DNA from: Brevinematales bacterium
GTDB lineage: Bacteria; Spirochaetota; Brevinematia; Brevinematales; JAOACQ01
Length of the DNA: 34,420 bases
Assembly: GCA_020052515.1 (NCBI GenBank)
Contig: JAGVOW010000067.1
Coordinates: forward strand, 1-34,420
Reading direction: 5' to 3'
The notes below the pieces were generated by a model, which worked only from the letters and a program-made list of their open reading frames with translations, was not told the DNA's origin and did no database searches. The position numbers and the translations under genes were made by a program. Positions 1 to 7,994 of this stretch are shown one piece after another (the stretch's first letter is position 1; each line of letters starts with the position of its first letter).

Positions 1-45
1 CCCCTCTCCAGTCTTGGAGAGGGGTGGCCGAAGGCCGGGGTGAGG
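1..45. repeat. Edge of an intergenic palindromic repeat
   Basis: Positions 1-10 (CCCCTCTCCA) and 15-24 (TGGAGAGGGG) form a perfect 10-bp hairpin with loop GTCT. A second small hairpin, GGCC-GAA-GGCC, follows at 26-36, and then GGGGTGAGG at 37-45. The element is probably cut by the window edge, because a matching C-rich arm would be expected to the left. The core CCGAAGG also occurs in the loop of the large inverted repeat at 30438-30501, which suggests the same repeat family. It ends about 15 bases before the Shine-Dalgarno sequence of trpC. Confidence 0.6.
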
Positions 46-69
46 CGGCTGAGTTCTCAAGGAGCCTTT

Positions 70-876
70 ATGACCAAGTTAGAAGAAATTCTGGAAAACA
101 AAAAGCTTGAAGTGACGGAACTAAAAAATGTTCATGGAGAACATATTTTCTCCGGGAATACACCCAGACCTTCTTTCAGCAAAGCGCTATTACTGCCTGA
201 TGAACTCTCTATTATCGCGGAAGTGAAGCGGATTTCTCCTTCGCGCGGGGTACTGAATCTGAATGAATCTCCTCTTGAGATAGCCCGGAGTTACGCGGAG
301 AATGGCGCGAACGCTATCTCTGTATTGACAGACAGGAAGTTTTTTGGGGGTAGTTTTGAGTTTCTGAAAGAAATAGCTGAAAATGTTTCTACACCTCTGC
401 TCTGCAAGGATTTTGTGATTGACCTCATTCAAATTGATCTGGCGAAGCTTTCGGGCGCGAGCGCTGTGCTTTTGATCACGGATATTCTGGATGATAAAAC
501 CTTGCTGAATCTGTTTGAATACGCTCATTCGGCTGGCCTTGAAGCGCTACTTGAGGCACACGATCCTCAAAATATAAAGCGCGCGGGAGAAATTGGTGCA
601 AAGATTGTCGGCATTAATAACCGCAACCTCTTTACTTTTGAAGAAGACTTGAACCATTCAATAAAAAATATTGGTTTGATCCCCAATGGAGCGGCACGGC
701 TTTCTCTTTCTTCCATAAATTCAAAGGAAGACGCATTAAAAATGGCCGATGCCGGGTTTGACGGCGTATTGATAGGCTCGGCATTAATGAAAGCAAAAAA
801 CAGGAATAAAGCTCTCCAGGATTTCAAGGGAATCAATCGGGTGAGAAATAGACAGATAGTTCAAAAAGTAGTATAA
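70..876 (+). CDS. trpC: Indole-3-glycerol-phosphate synthase TrpC
   Basis: This is a 268-residue (beta/alpha)8-barrel enzyme of tryptophan synthesis that closes the indole ring of carboxyphenylamino-deoxyribulose phosphate. Visible signatures are IIAEVKRISPSRG (family signature), PLLCKDFVID with the catalytic lysine, LLEAHD with the active-site glutamate, GINNRNL, and the phosphate-binding C-terminal GVLIGSALM. The start at 70 is chosen over an in-frame ATG at 40 because AAGGAG lies 5 bases upstream of it and the family's N-terminus matches there. One oddity is that the usual VSESGI segment reads LSLSSI, so the conserved glutamate and glycine next to the phosphate-binding serine are replaced. 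The gene stands apart from other trp genes; trpB2 is about 12 kb away. Its neighbours downstream are a PHP phosphatase and cca. Confidence 0.95.
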   Translation: MTKLEEILENKKLEVTELKNVHGEHIFSGNTPRPSFSKALLLPDELSIIAEVKRISPSRGVLNLNESPLEIARSYAENGANAISVLTDRKFFGGSFEFLKEIAENVSTPLLCKDFVIDLIQIDLAKLSGASAVLLITDILDDKTLLNLFEYAHSAGLEALLEAHDPQNIKRAGEIGAKIVGINNRNLFTFEEDLNHSIKNIGLIPNGAARLSLSSINSKEDALKMADAGFDGVLIGSALMKAKNRNKALQDFKGINRVRNRQIVQKVV

Positions 877-886
877 TTTATTAAAT

Positions 887-914
887 CCCCCTGACCCCCT
901 TTGAAAAGGGGGAA
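887..914. repeat. C/G-run palindromic intergenic repeat
   Basis: The element has the form CCCCCT-GA-CCCCCTTT-GA-AAAGGGGGAA. The inner part pairs as CCCCCTTT/AAAGGGGG (895-902 and 905-912). It matches the arm unit of the large inverted repeat at 30438-30501. It sits between trpC and the PHP gene, ending about 8 bases before that gene's Shine-Dalgarno sequence. It could act as a weak terminator or an mRNA stability element, but it has no T-run after the stem. Confidence 0.6.
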
Positions 915-933
915 TTCTTAGAAAGAGGATCAG

Positions 934-1587
934 ATGATTGACCTGCACACGCACACGCTATTAAGCGATGGAGAACTGACTCCCGCGGAACATATTCGCA
1001 GGGCGGCCGTAGCCGGATACAGAGCCATTGCCATTACCGACCATGCCGACTCATCCAGCATCCAGTTTTTATGCAAAGAAATCTCCGCTTTCGCTAAAAA
1101 AATGAACCGGCTCCAAACGGACATTGCTGTGATTGCTGGCATAGAATTAACCCATGTCCTTCCAGAAGAAATAAAAGAATTAACCGAGTACGCCCGGGGC
1201 AACGGCGCGGGCATTGTGCTGGTACACGGAGAAACTATTGTCGAACCGGTCAGGGCCGGGACAAACCGCGCCGCTATACTGGCAAAAGTCGACATCCTGG
1301 CGCATCCGGGCCTTATTACTCCAGAAGAAGGAAAATTGGCCCTGGAAAATGGCGTATTCCTGGAAATCACGTCTAAAAAGGGGCATTCATTGACCAATGG
1401 GCATGTGGCAAAGATCGCGGCCGCTTTCGGCACGAGAATGGTTGTCGACACGGATAGCCACAGCCACAATGATTTTATCAGCAAAAGCCTGGCGGAAAAG
1501 GTCCTTCTGGGCGCGGGAATTTTGGAGAAAGAAACAAACGGAGTTTTCCAGAATTCGAAAGAAATAGTAAAACGGGTTCTGGGATAA
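934..1587 (+). CDS. PHP-domain phosphoesterase (histidinol-phosphatase-like)
   Basis: This is a 217-residue single-domain PHP protein. The metal-binding motifs appear in order: DLHTHT at the N-terminus, SDGE, ITDHAD, GIELTH, VHGET, LAHPGL and DTDSHS near the C-terminus. This is the full set expected for a trinuclear-metal PHP phosphoesterase such as histidinol-phosphate phosphatase or a YcdX-like enzyme. The substrate cannot be fixed from sequence, and no other his genes are present. An AAAGAGG ribosome-binding site lies at 922-928. The stop codon overlaps the ATG of the next gene (TAATG), so translation of the CCA-adding enzyme is probably coupled to it. The same neighbourhood could point to a tRNA 3'-end phosphatase role, but that is speculation. 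Confidence 0.85.
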   Translation: MIDLHTHTLLSDGELTPAEHIRRAAVAGYRAIAITDHADSSSIQFLCKEISAFAKKMNRLQTDIAVIAGIELTHVLPEEIKELTEYARGNGAGIVLVHGETIVEPVRAGTNRAAILAKVDILAHPGLITPEEGKLALENGVFLEITSKKGHSLTNGHVAKIAAAFGTRMVVDTDSHSHNDFISKSLAEKVLLGAGILEKETNGVFQNSKEIVKRVLG

Positions 1588-3068
1588 TGAAGCTCACTCA
1601 AATCGATTTATTTAAAAATGGTTTACCGGAAGACATTTGCGCTATAGCAAAAAAGATGAAAGAAAACGATTTTGAAATTTATCTTGTCGGCGGCGCTGTG
1701 AGGAATTTGATTTTATCGGATAAACGCCCCAAAGGTTTTTTTCGTAATTTTGATTTTGATTTTACCACTAATGCCCGCCCGGAAGAAGTGATATCCTTAT
1801 TCAAGGAAAAAGGAAAGTCCTCTATTTTCACAGTTCCTACCGGATTGGCCCATGGCACCGTAACGGTGGTAATAGAAAAAGACGGCGTTTTCCACCACTA
1901 TGAAATCACCACTTACCGTTTGGAAAGCCAATATGAAGACGGCCGGCATCCGGAAAAAATCTCTTTTTCAAATTCGCTGGAAGAAGACCTCTCGCGCCGT
2001 GATTTTACTATTAATGCTTTGGCTTATGATGTTTTTGAAAAAACGCTTTTTGATCCGTTCGATGGCCTGGGGGATCTCGAAAAAGAATTGATCCGCACTG
2101 TAGGCAATCCCCTTGAACGTTTTCGCGAGGATGGGCTCAGGCCAATCCGGGCATGCCGTTTCGCGGCCATGCTGGATTTTCAGATAGAAGAAGAAACCCT
2201 GAAATCAATCAGAGCTTCTTTTGACACAGTTACAAAAGTATCTTTAGAAAGGGTTCATGATGAGCTCTTAAAATTGATGAAATCGGAAAAACCCTCCATC
2301 GGCATCGAATATCTCCGGATCACCGGGTTGCTGGAACTTTTTATTCCAGAGCTCATGGAAGGCTATCAGGTTTATCAAAATGAATTTCACAAACATGACA
2401 TTTATTATCACAATCTCTACACATGCGACGCGGTTTTTAAGGAAAAGCCTTTAATTAGATTGGCCGGCTTGTTTCACGATATCGGCAAGGCAAGAGCCAA
2501 GAGCTATGCCCTGGCAAGTGGAAACGGCAATGTGTTTTATAACCATGAGATCATCGGTGAAAGAATGGCCGATAAAATTATGAAGCGGCTGAAGTTCAGC
2601 AATCAGGATATCCGCTATGTCAAAAACCTGGTCAAACTGCATATGTTTTATTATACAGAGGAATGGACAGACGGCGCTGTCAGACGGTTTTTAAAAAAAA
2701 TGGAAGGCGACAGCGGTTTTTTGAAAGATTTATTTGAGTTGCGGAAGGCGGACCGAATCGGAAGCGGCATGAAATCAGGTGAAGCGGAAATTTTAGAAAA
2801 ATTTAAGAGAAGAATCAATGTTGTAACAGAAGCGGACAGCGCGTTGAAGGTAACAGATTTAAACATAAACGGCTACGATATTATGCAGAAATTCAATTTA
2901 AAACCTTCCCGGATGATTGGGGAAATGCTGGAATTTATGCTCGAGAGGATTCTGGACCAGCCGGAATTGAACAACCAGGAAAGCCTTTTTGAACTGGGCG
3001 AAGAATTCTTGAGGCAATCTCATACAAAATCTGATAAGAACGAGGAAGAAGAAGCAATTTTGATATAA
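1587..3068 (+). CDS. cca: CCA tRNA nucleotidyltransferase with HD domain
   Basis: This is a class II nucleotidyltransferase of 493 residues that adds or repairs the 3' CCA of tRNA. The N-terminal catalytic head shows LVGGAVRN, the metal-binding DFDF, RRDFTINALAYD, and the nucleotide-recognition helix EDGLRPIRACRFAA. The EDxxR form favours a CCA-adding enzyme over a poly(A) polymerase. A C-terminal HD phosphohydrolase domain follows, with GLFHDIGKA, the NHEIIGERMA histidine and KLHMFYY. The protein ends in an acidic tail rich in glutamate. The start overlaps the PHP stop codon by one base. The HD domain suggests additional phosphatase or phosphodiesterase activity, as in E. coli Cca. Confidence 0.92.
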   Translation: MKLTQIDLFKNGLPEDICAIAKKMKENDFEIYLVGGAVRNLILSDKRPKGFFRNFDFDFTTNARPEEVISLFKEKGKSSIFTVPTGLAHGTVTVVIEKDGVFHHYEITTYRLESQYEDGRHPEKISFSNSLEEDLSRRDFTINALAYDVFEKTLFDPFDGLGDLEKELIRTVGNPLERFREDGLRPIRACRFAAMLDFQIEEETLKSIRASFDTVTKVSLERVHDELLKLMKSEKPSIGIEYLRITGLLELFIPELMEGYQVYQNEFHKHDIYYHNLYTCDAVFKEKPLIRLAGLFHDIGKARAKSYALASGNGNVFYNHEIIGERMADKIMKRLKFSNQDIRYVKNLVKLHMFYYTEEWTDGAVRRFLKKMEGDSGFLKDLFELRKADRIGSGMKSGEAEILEKFKRRINVVTEADSALKVTDLNINGYDIMQKFNLKPSRMIGEMLEFMLERILDQPELNNQESLFELGEEFLRQSHTKSDKNEEEEAILI

Positions 3069-3175
3069 TAATAAGATGAATTTATGAAAAAAGCCTTCTG
3101 TGTTTATCTATTTTGATAAATGATGAAAGATACAAAGAAGCGAAACTTCAAAAAAAATTGAGCAATGTAAATAAA

Positions 3176-3215
3176 AGACTTATAGGCGCGGTTAATTAAC
3201 CGCGCCTATAAGTCT
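3176..3215. repeat. 40-bp perfect palindrome
   Basis: The sequence from 3176 to 3215 equals its own reverse complement with no mismatch and no loop. Each half is AGACTTATAGGCGCGGTTAA or its complement, and the centre is GTTAA|TTAAC. The symmetry breaks immediately outside (A at 3175, G at 3216). No T-run follows, so it is not a typical rho-independent terminator. It lies about 60 bases upstream of a good promoter for the TPR/kinase/regulator operon. It could be an operator for a dimeric or tetrameric regulator, a cruciform, or a site for a recombinase. Function is unknown. Confidence 0.9.
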
Positions 3216-3274
3216 GTAGATGAACTTCTGTCTTTCACTATTTCGTCATCATTTCATAACAAATCAAAAATCTA

Positions 3275-3302
3275 TTGTAAAAATTTTTACTTATCTTATA
3301 AT
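3275..3302 (+). promoter_or_regulatory. Sigma-70-type promoter for the TPR-kinase-regulator operon
   Basis: TTGTAA (3275-3280), a 16-base spacer and a perfect TATAAT (3297-3302). The predicted transcript start is near 3309, about 15 bases before the ATG at 3324. A run of six G (3315-3320) is the only Shine-Dalgarno candidate in this short leader. Confidence 0.55.
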
Positions 3303-3323
3303 AATCTCTGGAATGGGGGGCAA

Positions 3324-4676
3324 ATGCAGGACTCATTGCCGGGGGGCGATTTTCTCCTTCTTATTATTATACTCGTTTTTGGGTGTATTGCGGGCATTAC
3401 TTTTCTCATTTTTAATAACTGGGTAAAAAAAGGATATTTGTTTACCAATATCGAAAACGCTTTAAAGGTAAAGAACCATAAAATGGTGGTTGATCTTTGC
3501 TTGCGCTATCTAAAAAGCAAACCTCCCCATGCGTTGGTTTATTATTACATGGCAAAGGGTTATGAAGGGCTGGGGCAATTTATACCGGCCATCGCGAATT
3601 ATGAAAAGGCTCTTGTCCAGATAGAAGAGTGGGAAAAACAGGGACTAAGGGTGGAAATATTCTTAAAGCTGGGAACCCTGTATTCGGAACAAAAGAAGCT
3701 GGAACAGGCTATTGGATATTATCGAATGATCCTCCAAAAGCTGCCCAGCCACAAAGAAGCGATCTGGAGAATTACGGAGATTTATTTCGAAGCGAAAAAA
3801 TTTTCGCAGGCCAGAACCAATCTCGAGAAACTGGTTTCTTTAGACCCTTCTTTAGCAAAAGCCCATCTGCTTTTATCAAAAGTATACCACATTATGGGTG
3901 ATTTTCAGAAATCCATACTTCAATTGGAGAAGTTCTTTGATTTCACTGAAACGGTTTCTCTCGCGGTTAATAAAGAAATTTCCCTTCTTCTGGCGGATAA
4001 TTATCTGGCTCTTAAAAAATATAAAGAGGCCTTCAACGCTTTGAAACCCCTTTTAAGTGAAAAAGATTTATCCGGGACTGTGCTCTTAAAATGCGCCTCT
4101 GCTTTATTAAAAAGCGGTGAGTTTTATCAGGCCTTGAATTTAACAGATGATTTTTTATATCGGATACCTGTAGAACAGCGTTCCGGAGTCCTTTATAACA
4201 TCGGCCACATCTGTAAAACGGAGGGGGAGATTTTCCGGGCGCTGGAGACCTGGAAAACCGCTTCCTCTATCAATCCAAAATACCTGGACCTGGCGGAAAT
4301 CCTTGAAAATTATAGAGTTCTTATAGAAAATCCATGGCTGGAAAACATCTTTACTTCGGAAGAGGAAATCTTCGAAAAATATGTCCGGAAGAAATTCAAT
4401 TTAACCCTTGACAAAGACGTTGTTGAAAAGAGGAACGAGTTCTGGCTTTTTAAGCGCGAACTGCTTATGTTAATTGTGTTTCGCCTTTCCTCTGTAATAG
4501 ATACCAAAGCGCTGGATGAAATAGAAAATACTCTAAAAGAACAGAACATGATTCATTTTTCCATTATTCTTTACGCGCTTTTTGGCGTAGATGAAAATGC
4601 TTCAAAAAGTCCTTTTTTCAGAAAAATAAAAGAAGTGTCCGGCAAAGAATTTATAACATTTTTCAGCCAGCCTTAA
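3324..4676 (+). CDS. Membrane-anchored TPR protein
   Basis: This protein has 450 residues. A single hydrophobic segment (about residues 10-30) is followed by a basic stretch, so the body is predicted to be cytoplasmic. The rest is helical with several tetratricopeptide repeats, for example KSKPPHALVYYYMAKGYEG, an NYEKAL segment and LAKAHLLLSKVYHIMGDF. Two less regular helical segments make up the last 150 residues. TPR arrays act as protein-binding scaffolds; no enzymatic motif is visible. The layout resembles LapB-type membrane TPR proteins but lacks the C-terminal rubredoxin-like Cys motif, so that name is not used. Only 14 bases separate it from the histidine kinase, so it probably belongs to the signalling operon. 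Confidence 0.75.
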   Translation: MQDSLPGGDFLLLIIILVFGCIAGITFLIFNNWVKKGYLFTNIENALKVKNHKMVVDLCLRYLKSKPPHALVYYYMAKGYEGLGQFIPAIANYEKALVQIEEWEKQGLRVEIFLKLGTLYSEQKKLEQAIGYYRMILQKLPSHKEAIWRITEIYFEAKKFSQARTNLEKLVSLDPSLAKAHLLLSKVYHIMGDFQKSILQLEKFFDFTETVSLAVNKEISLLLADNYLALKKYKEAFNALKPLLSEKDLSGTVLLKCASALLKSGEFYQALNLTDDFLYRIPVEQRSGVLYNIGHICKTEGEIFRALETWKTASSINPKYLDLAEILENYRVLIENPWLENIFTSEEEIFEKYVRKKFNLTLDKDVVEKRNEFWLFKRELLMLIVFRLSSVIDTKALDEIENTLKEQNMIHFSIILYALFGVDENASKSPFFRKIKEVSGKEFITFFSQP

Positions 4677-4690
4677 TAAAAGGAGCGTGA

Positions 4691-6448
4691 ATGACCATTC
4701 GTAAAAAAATGATCTTTGCTTTAGCGCCTGTTTTCTTAGGCGGCTTGTCAATTTTGGCTTTATTTCACATTTTCTTTTTGAAGAATTCTTCTCTTAATAA
4801 GGAAGGATTGAGTTTTTATTTTATTCTGGCATTCATCCTTTATAGTGCTCTATACTTTTTTATTAATATTTTTATTTTAGACGTTTTATTTATCCGCCCA
4901 ATCAGAAAACTGGGAAACGAAATCTCTAAACTGGCAAAGCAGGGAAATATTTTCAAAAGAATAGAGATGATAGTCTGCGACGAAGTATCGATGATCGCGG
5001 GGGAGATTAATTTTATTCTGGAAAGAATGGAGGATTTCTACCGGGAAAAAGATAAAAATCAATTGATGTATTTTTCAGTTTTTTACAATAAATCCACCAT
5101 TATGCTTCTTATCGATCTGGAAAAAGGCTTCATAGTGGACGCAAATACCGCCGCCGTAAATTTCTACGGTTACAATCCGGATAAGCTGAAGGAAATGAAA
5201 ATAGGAGATATCAATCTTCACACTGATTGGGAATGGATAAAAGACACCTGTAAATCCGCCGGGCCAGAGCAAAAAACAAGGCTTTTGTTCCAGCAGAAAA
5301 ACAAAAATGGCAAGATAATGGATGTTGAAGTATTCTGCAATTTTCTGGAGGTAGATGAGAAAAAACTTTTGTTCTGGATAGTGAATGATATCACAGAATA
5401 CAAAAAAGCGCGGGAAGCCCTCTACGAAAGCGAGGAAAAAATCCACAAATTTATTGAATCCTCACCTGATGGAATTGTTTTAGCGGATGAAGATGGAAAG
5501 ATAGTGGAATGGAATAAAGGTCAGGAAATAATAAGCGGCATCAAAAAAGAAGAGGCTCTGGATCAATTTTTATGGGATATCCAATTCGAGGCCACTATTG
5601 AAGAAAATAAAACGCCGGAAAACTATGAGCGTTTAAAACAATCTATGCTAATGATATTTCAAACCGGTTTTTCACCTATGCTCAATCACGTAATGGAAAC
5701 AAAAACGCTTAGCGGCGATAAACAGAAGAAAGTCATCCAGACAGTGGCTTTCGTCATTCCCACGAAAAAGGGGTATATAGCATGTTCAATCAACCGGGAC
5801 ATTACCAGCCAAAAACTCTTAGAATCTCAAGTGAAAGCTTCTCTTGAGGAAAAAGAAGTTTTACTTAAAGAAATACACCACCGTGTAAAAAACAATCTGC
5901 AGGTAATTTCCAGCCTGCTCTATCTTCAATCGGATTACATTAAGGACCAGGAAGCGCTGAAGGTTTTTCAAGAAATGCAAAGCCGGGTTAGGTCTATGGC
6001 CATAATCCATGAAAAATTATACCAATCTAAAAACCTTTCTAATATTAATTTTGCCGAATACATTTCGGATTTAATGAAATATTTATTTGAAAGCTACCGG
6101 GCTTTATCTTCCGATATCCGCCTTTCAACAGAATTGGAGGAAGTTTATCTTAACATTAATATAGCTGTACCTTGCGGCTTGATCATCAATGAACTGGCGG
6201 TAAATTCACTTAAATACGCTTTTCCGAATAACAAAGGGGAACTGTTTATTGGTTTTTATAAAACTTCCTCTGACAAAGTAAAACTAATAGTCAAAGATAA
6301 CGGCATAGGAATGAATAAAAACATAAATAACTCGGACTCTTTTGGCCTTGGCTTAATCAGAGATCTTGCTATGCAGTTGAATGGGCAGATAGATATAAAC
6401 ACAGAAAACGGTACTAAAACGGAAATAGAGTTTCCAATCACGAATTAG
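4691..6448 (+). CDS. Membrane sensor histidine kinase (HAMP-PAS-PAS-HisKA_2)
   Basis: This protein has 585 residues. Two transmembrane helices (about 8-30 and 41-67) are separated by only a very short loop, so there is no real periplasmic sensor domain and sensing is likely intramembrane or cytosolic. A HAMP-like linker follows (to about 118), then two PAS domains (about 122-240 and 246-375). Next is a HisKA_2 dimerisation domain with EIHHRVKNNLQ (His 396/397), and then an HATPase domain with ELAVNSLKYAF, DNGIGM and FGLGLI. HisKA_2 kinases often phosphorylate response regulators encoded next to them, and one starts 15 bases downstream. The Shine-Dalgarno AAAGGAG is clear. The ligand is unknown. 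Confidence 0.93.
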   Translation: MTIRKKMIFALAPVFLGGLSILALFHIFFLKNSSLNKEGLSFYFILAFILYSALYFFINIFILDVLFIRPIRKLGNEISKLAKQGNIFKRIEMIVCDEVSMIAGEINFILERMEDFYREKDKNQLMYFSVFYNKSTIMLLIDLEKGFIVDANTAAVNFYGYNPDKLKEMKIGDINLHTDWEWIKDTCKSAGPEQKTRLLFQQKNKNGKIMDVEVFCNFLEVDEKKLLFWIVNDITEYKKAREALYESEEKIHKFIESSPDGIVLADEDGKIVEWNKGQEIISGIKKEEALDQFLWDIQFEATIEENKTPENYERLKQSMLMIFQTGFSPMLNHVMETKTLSGDKQKKVIQTVAFVIPTKKGYIACSINRDITSQKLLESQVKASLEEKEVLLKEIHHRVKNNLQVISSLLYLQSDYIKDQEALKVFQEMQSRVRSMAIIHEKLYQSKNLSNINFAEYISDLMKYLFESYRALSSDIRLSTELEEVYLNINIAVPCGLIINELAVNSLKYAFPNNKGELFIGFYKTSSDKVKLIVKDNGIGMNKNINNSDSFGLGLIRDLAMQLNGQIDINTENGTKTEIEFPITN

Positions 6449-6462
6449 GAAAGGAGGACAAT

Positions 6463-7149
6463 ATGGTTACCCGGAATATTCTGGTAGTAGAAGATGAAAT
6501 CATCATCGCGAGAGAAATCCAAAAACGACTGGAAATGCTTGGTTATCAAGCTTCTATAGTTTCTTCTGGAGAGGAGGCTTTAAAGGAAATTCAAAAAGGC
6601 GATATAGATTTAATTGTAATGGATGTTATGCTGAAAGGTAAAATTGACGGAATAGAAACAGCGAATGAAATTTTGGCAAAGCACGATATCCCGATTGTAT
6701 TCTCAACAGCACACTCCGATGAGAATACGATTGAAAGAGCAAAGCTCGCGGAACCTTATGGCTATGTTCTGAAGCCAGTTCAGGCAAAAGAGTTTCAAAT
6801 CACCATTGAAATGGCTCTTTACAAGCATGCCGCTCAAAAAGTTTTCAATGAAGAAAAAGAGTGGTTTTCCGCTATGTTAAATAGTTTTGAACAAGGTTTA
6901 ATTGCTGTGGATAGAAGTGATAGGATTCAATTTATGAACAAGACCGCGGAAAAATTGTCCGGCTGGGAAAGAAAAGAAGCAACCGGAAAAGCGGCGGAGG
7001 AAATCTTAATTCTGAGATTAGCTCATAAAGAAGCGCCTCGACTCATTAAAAAAGATAAAAAAGAAGTCAGTATTTCCTACCAGATTAAAGATATAACCAA
7101 TTCTAAAAAAGAAAAAATCGGCAGTTTGATTGTTTTTACTCCCAGTTAA
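6463..7149 (+). CDS. Response regulator with C-terminal PAS domain
   Basis: This protein has 228 residues. A receiver domain (1-120) carries the full active site: acidic residues 10-12, phospho-acceptor D54 in VMDVML, STAH (81-84) and K104 in LKP. Residues about 131-228 form a PAS-like domain (WFSAMLNSFEQGLIAVDRSDR, then an FMNKTAEKLSGWERKE stretch). There is no DNA-binding or catalytic output domain, so it probably signals by protein contact or works as a phosphorelay intermediate with the upstream kinase. AAAGGAGG precedes the ATG. Its 3' end overlaps the convergent MBL hydrolase gene by 14 bases. Confidence 0.92.
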   Translation: MVTRNILVVEDEIIIAREIQKRLEMLGYQASIVSSGEEALKEIQKGDIDLIVMDVMLKGKIDGIETANEILAKHDIPIVFSTAHSDENTIERAKLAEPYGYVLKPVQAKEFQITIEMALYKHAAQKVFNEEKEWFSAMLNSFEQGLIAVDRSDRIQFMNKTAEKLSGWERKEATGKAAEEILILRLAHKEAPRLIKKDKKEVSISYQIKDITNSKKEKIGSLIVFTPS

Positions 7150-7903
7150 TAGAAAGCCCGTCGTAAGCAAAGGCAATATTAGAGGGAAGTTTCACACTAT
7201 CTCTTTGATAAAGAAAAGTATGAGTCAGGTGTGTCAGATAAGCCTTTTGAGGAGAAATCCTTTCAATTATTTTCAAAGCTTCCGCGAGGCTAAAATGAGT
7301 GGGATGCGGCTCTAAACGTAGCGCGTTAATAATCAAAGTTTTAATCCCGTTTAAAAGTTTAAGACTTTCTTCCGAAATAAAACTCGCGTCAGTAATGTAG
7401 GCAAGACTGCCTAAGCGATAACCATTTATCGATATTTGACCATGCATTACAGGTATGGGAACAATCTTTTGTTCTTTGATTCTCAGATCTCCTTCCACCA
7501 AACAAAGCTCAAGCCGCGGCTTCCCGCCGCCCCACTGGGTGGGTTTAAAAATATAATCAAAACGGCTCTGAATTTCCCGCAAAGTAGTTTCTGTCCCATA
7601 AATTTCAATAGATTTTTTCATAATAAAGTTAATCTGCCGAAGTTCATCTATCCCGCCAATATGGTCCTGATGAGAATGAGAAACCAGAATGCCATCCAGC
7701 CAATGTATACGGTGATAGAGTGCCTGATTTCTAAAATCCGGGCCAACGTCAATTAAGATTTTTGTTCCCAGGTTTGTTTCCAAAAAAACACTGCTTCTCA
7801 TCCGCTGATCACGCGGATCTTTAGACCGGCAAGTTTCACAGTCGCAGCCAATAACTGGAACACCGTTTGAGGTTCCCGTCCCCAGAAAAGTAAGCTTTGC
7901 CAT
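7136..7903 (-). CDS. PhnP-family MBL-fold phosphodiesterase
   Basis: This is a metallo-beta-lactamase-fold hydrolase of 255 residues. The dinuclear metal motif VSHSHQDHIGG (H76, H78, D80, H81) is intact, with VMHG and LTHLTH further along supplying later ligands. The N-terminal GCDCETC (C20, C22, C25) matches the extra structural zinc site known from E. coli PhnP, a phosphoribosyl cyclic phosphodiesterase. No phosphonate (phn) genes are nearby, so the physiological substrate may be another cyclic phosphate or phosphodiester. The gene has its own well-formed promoter at 7954-7982. It converges on the response regulator with a 14-base overlap of the stop regions. Confidence 0.88.
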   Translation of the reverse strand: MAKLTFLGTGTSNGVPVIGCDCETCRSKDPRDQRMRSSVFLETNLGTKILIDVGPDFRNQALYHRIHWLDGILVSHSHQDHIGGIDELRQINFIMKKSIEIYGTETTLREIQSRFDYIFKPTQWGGGKPRLELCLVEGDLRIKEQKIVPIPVMHGQISINGYRLGSLAYITDASFISEESLKLLNGIKTLIINALRLEPHPTHFSLAEALKIIERISPQKAYLTHLTHTFLYQRDSVKLPSNIAFAYDGLSINWE

Positions 7904-7934
7904 AATACCTAACTCACAGAAATAGAAATTATTC

Positions 7935-7963
7935 TTGCGTTCATTGCAGAATTATTATATCAT
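7935..7963 (+). promoter_or_regulatory. Possible promoter for the exported TPR protein
   Basis: TTGCGT (7935-7940), a 17-base spacer and TATCAT (7958-7963). The -35 is weak. Its -10 overlaps the minus-strand -10 of the divergent gene, so the two promoters would compete. Confidence 0.35.
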
Positions 7964-7982
7964 GTATTGACATTTATTTCAA
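7954..7982 (-). promoter_or_regulatory. Promoter for the MBL hydrolase gene
   Basis: Read on the minus strand: TTGAAA (7982-7977), exactly 17 bases, then TATAAT (7959-7954). This is close to the sigma-70 consensus and points at the ATG at 7903, with a leader of about 45 bases. It overlaps a possible plus-strand promoter at 7935-7963. Confidence 0.65.
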
Positions 7983-7994
7983 ATGAGGAACGAA

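Noticed and set aside
40-69. N-terminal extension of TrpC from the ATG at 40
   Set aside because: It would translate through the edge of the palindromic repeat region and lacks a ribosome-binding site; the ATG at 70 has AAGGAG at the right distance.
930-1601. Long minus-strand open frame opposite the PHP gene
   Set aside because: It lies fully antisense to a gene with complete PHP motifs, has no ribosome-binding site and encodes no recognisable protein.
3176-3215. 40-bp palindrome as a rho-independent terminator for cca
   Set aside because: There is no loop and no T-run after the stem; the sequence following is CTGTAGATGAAC.
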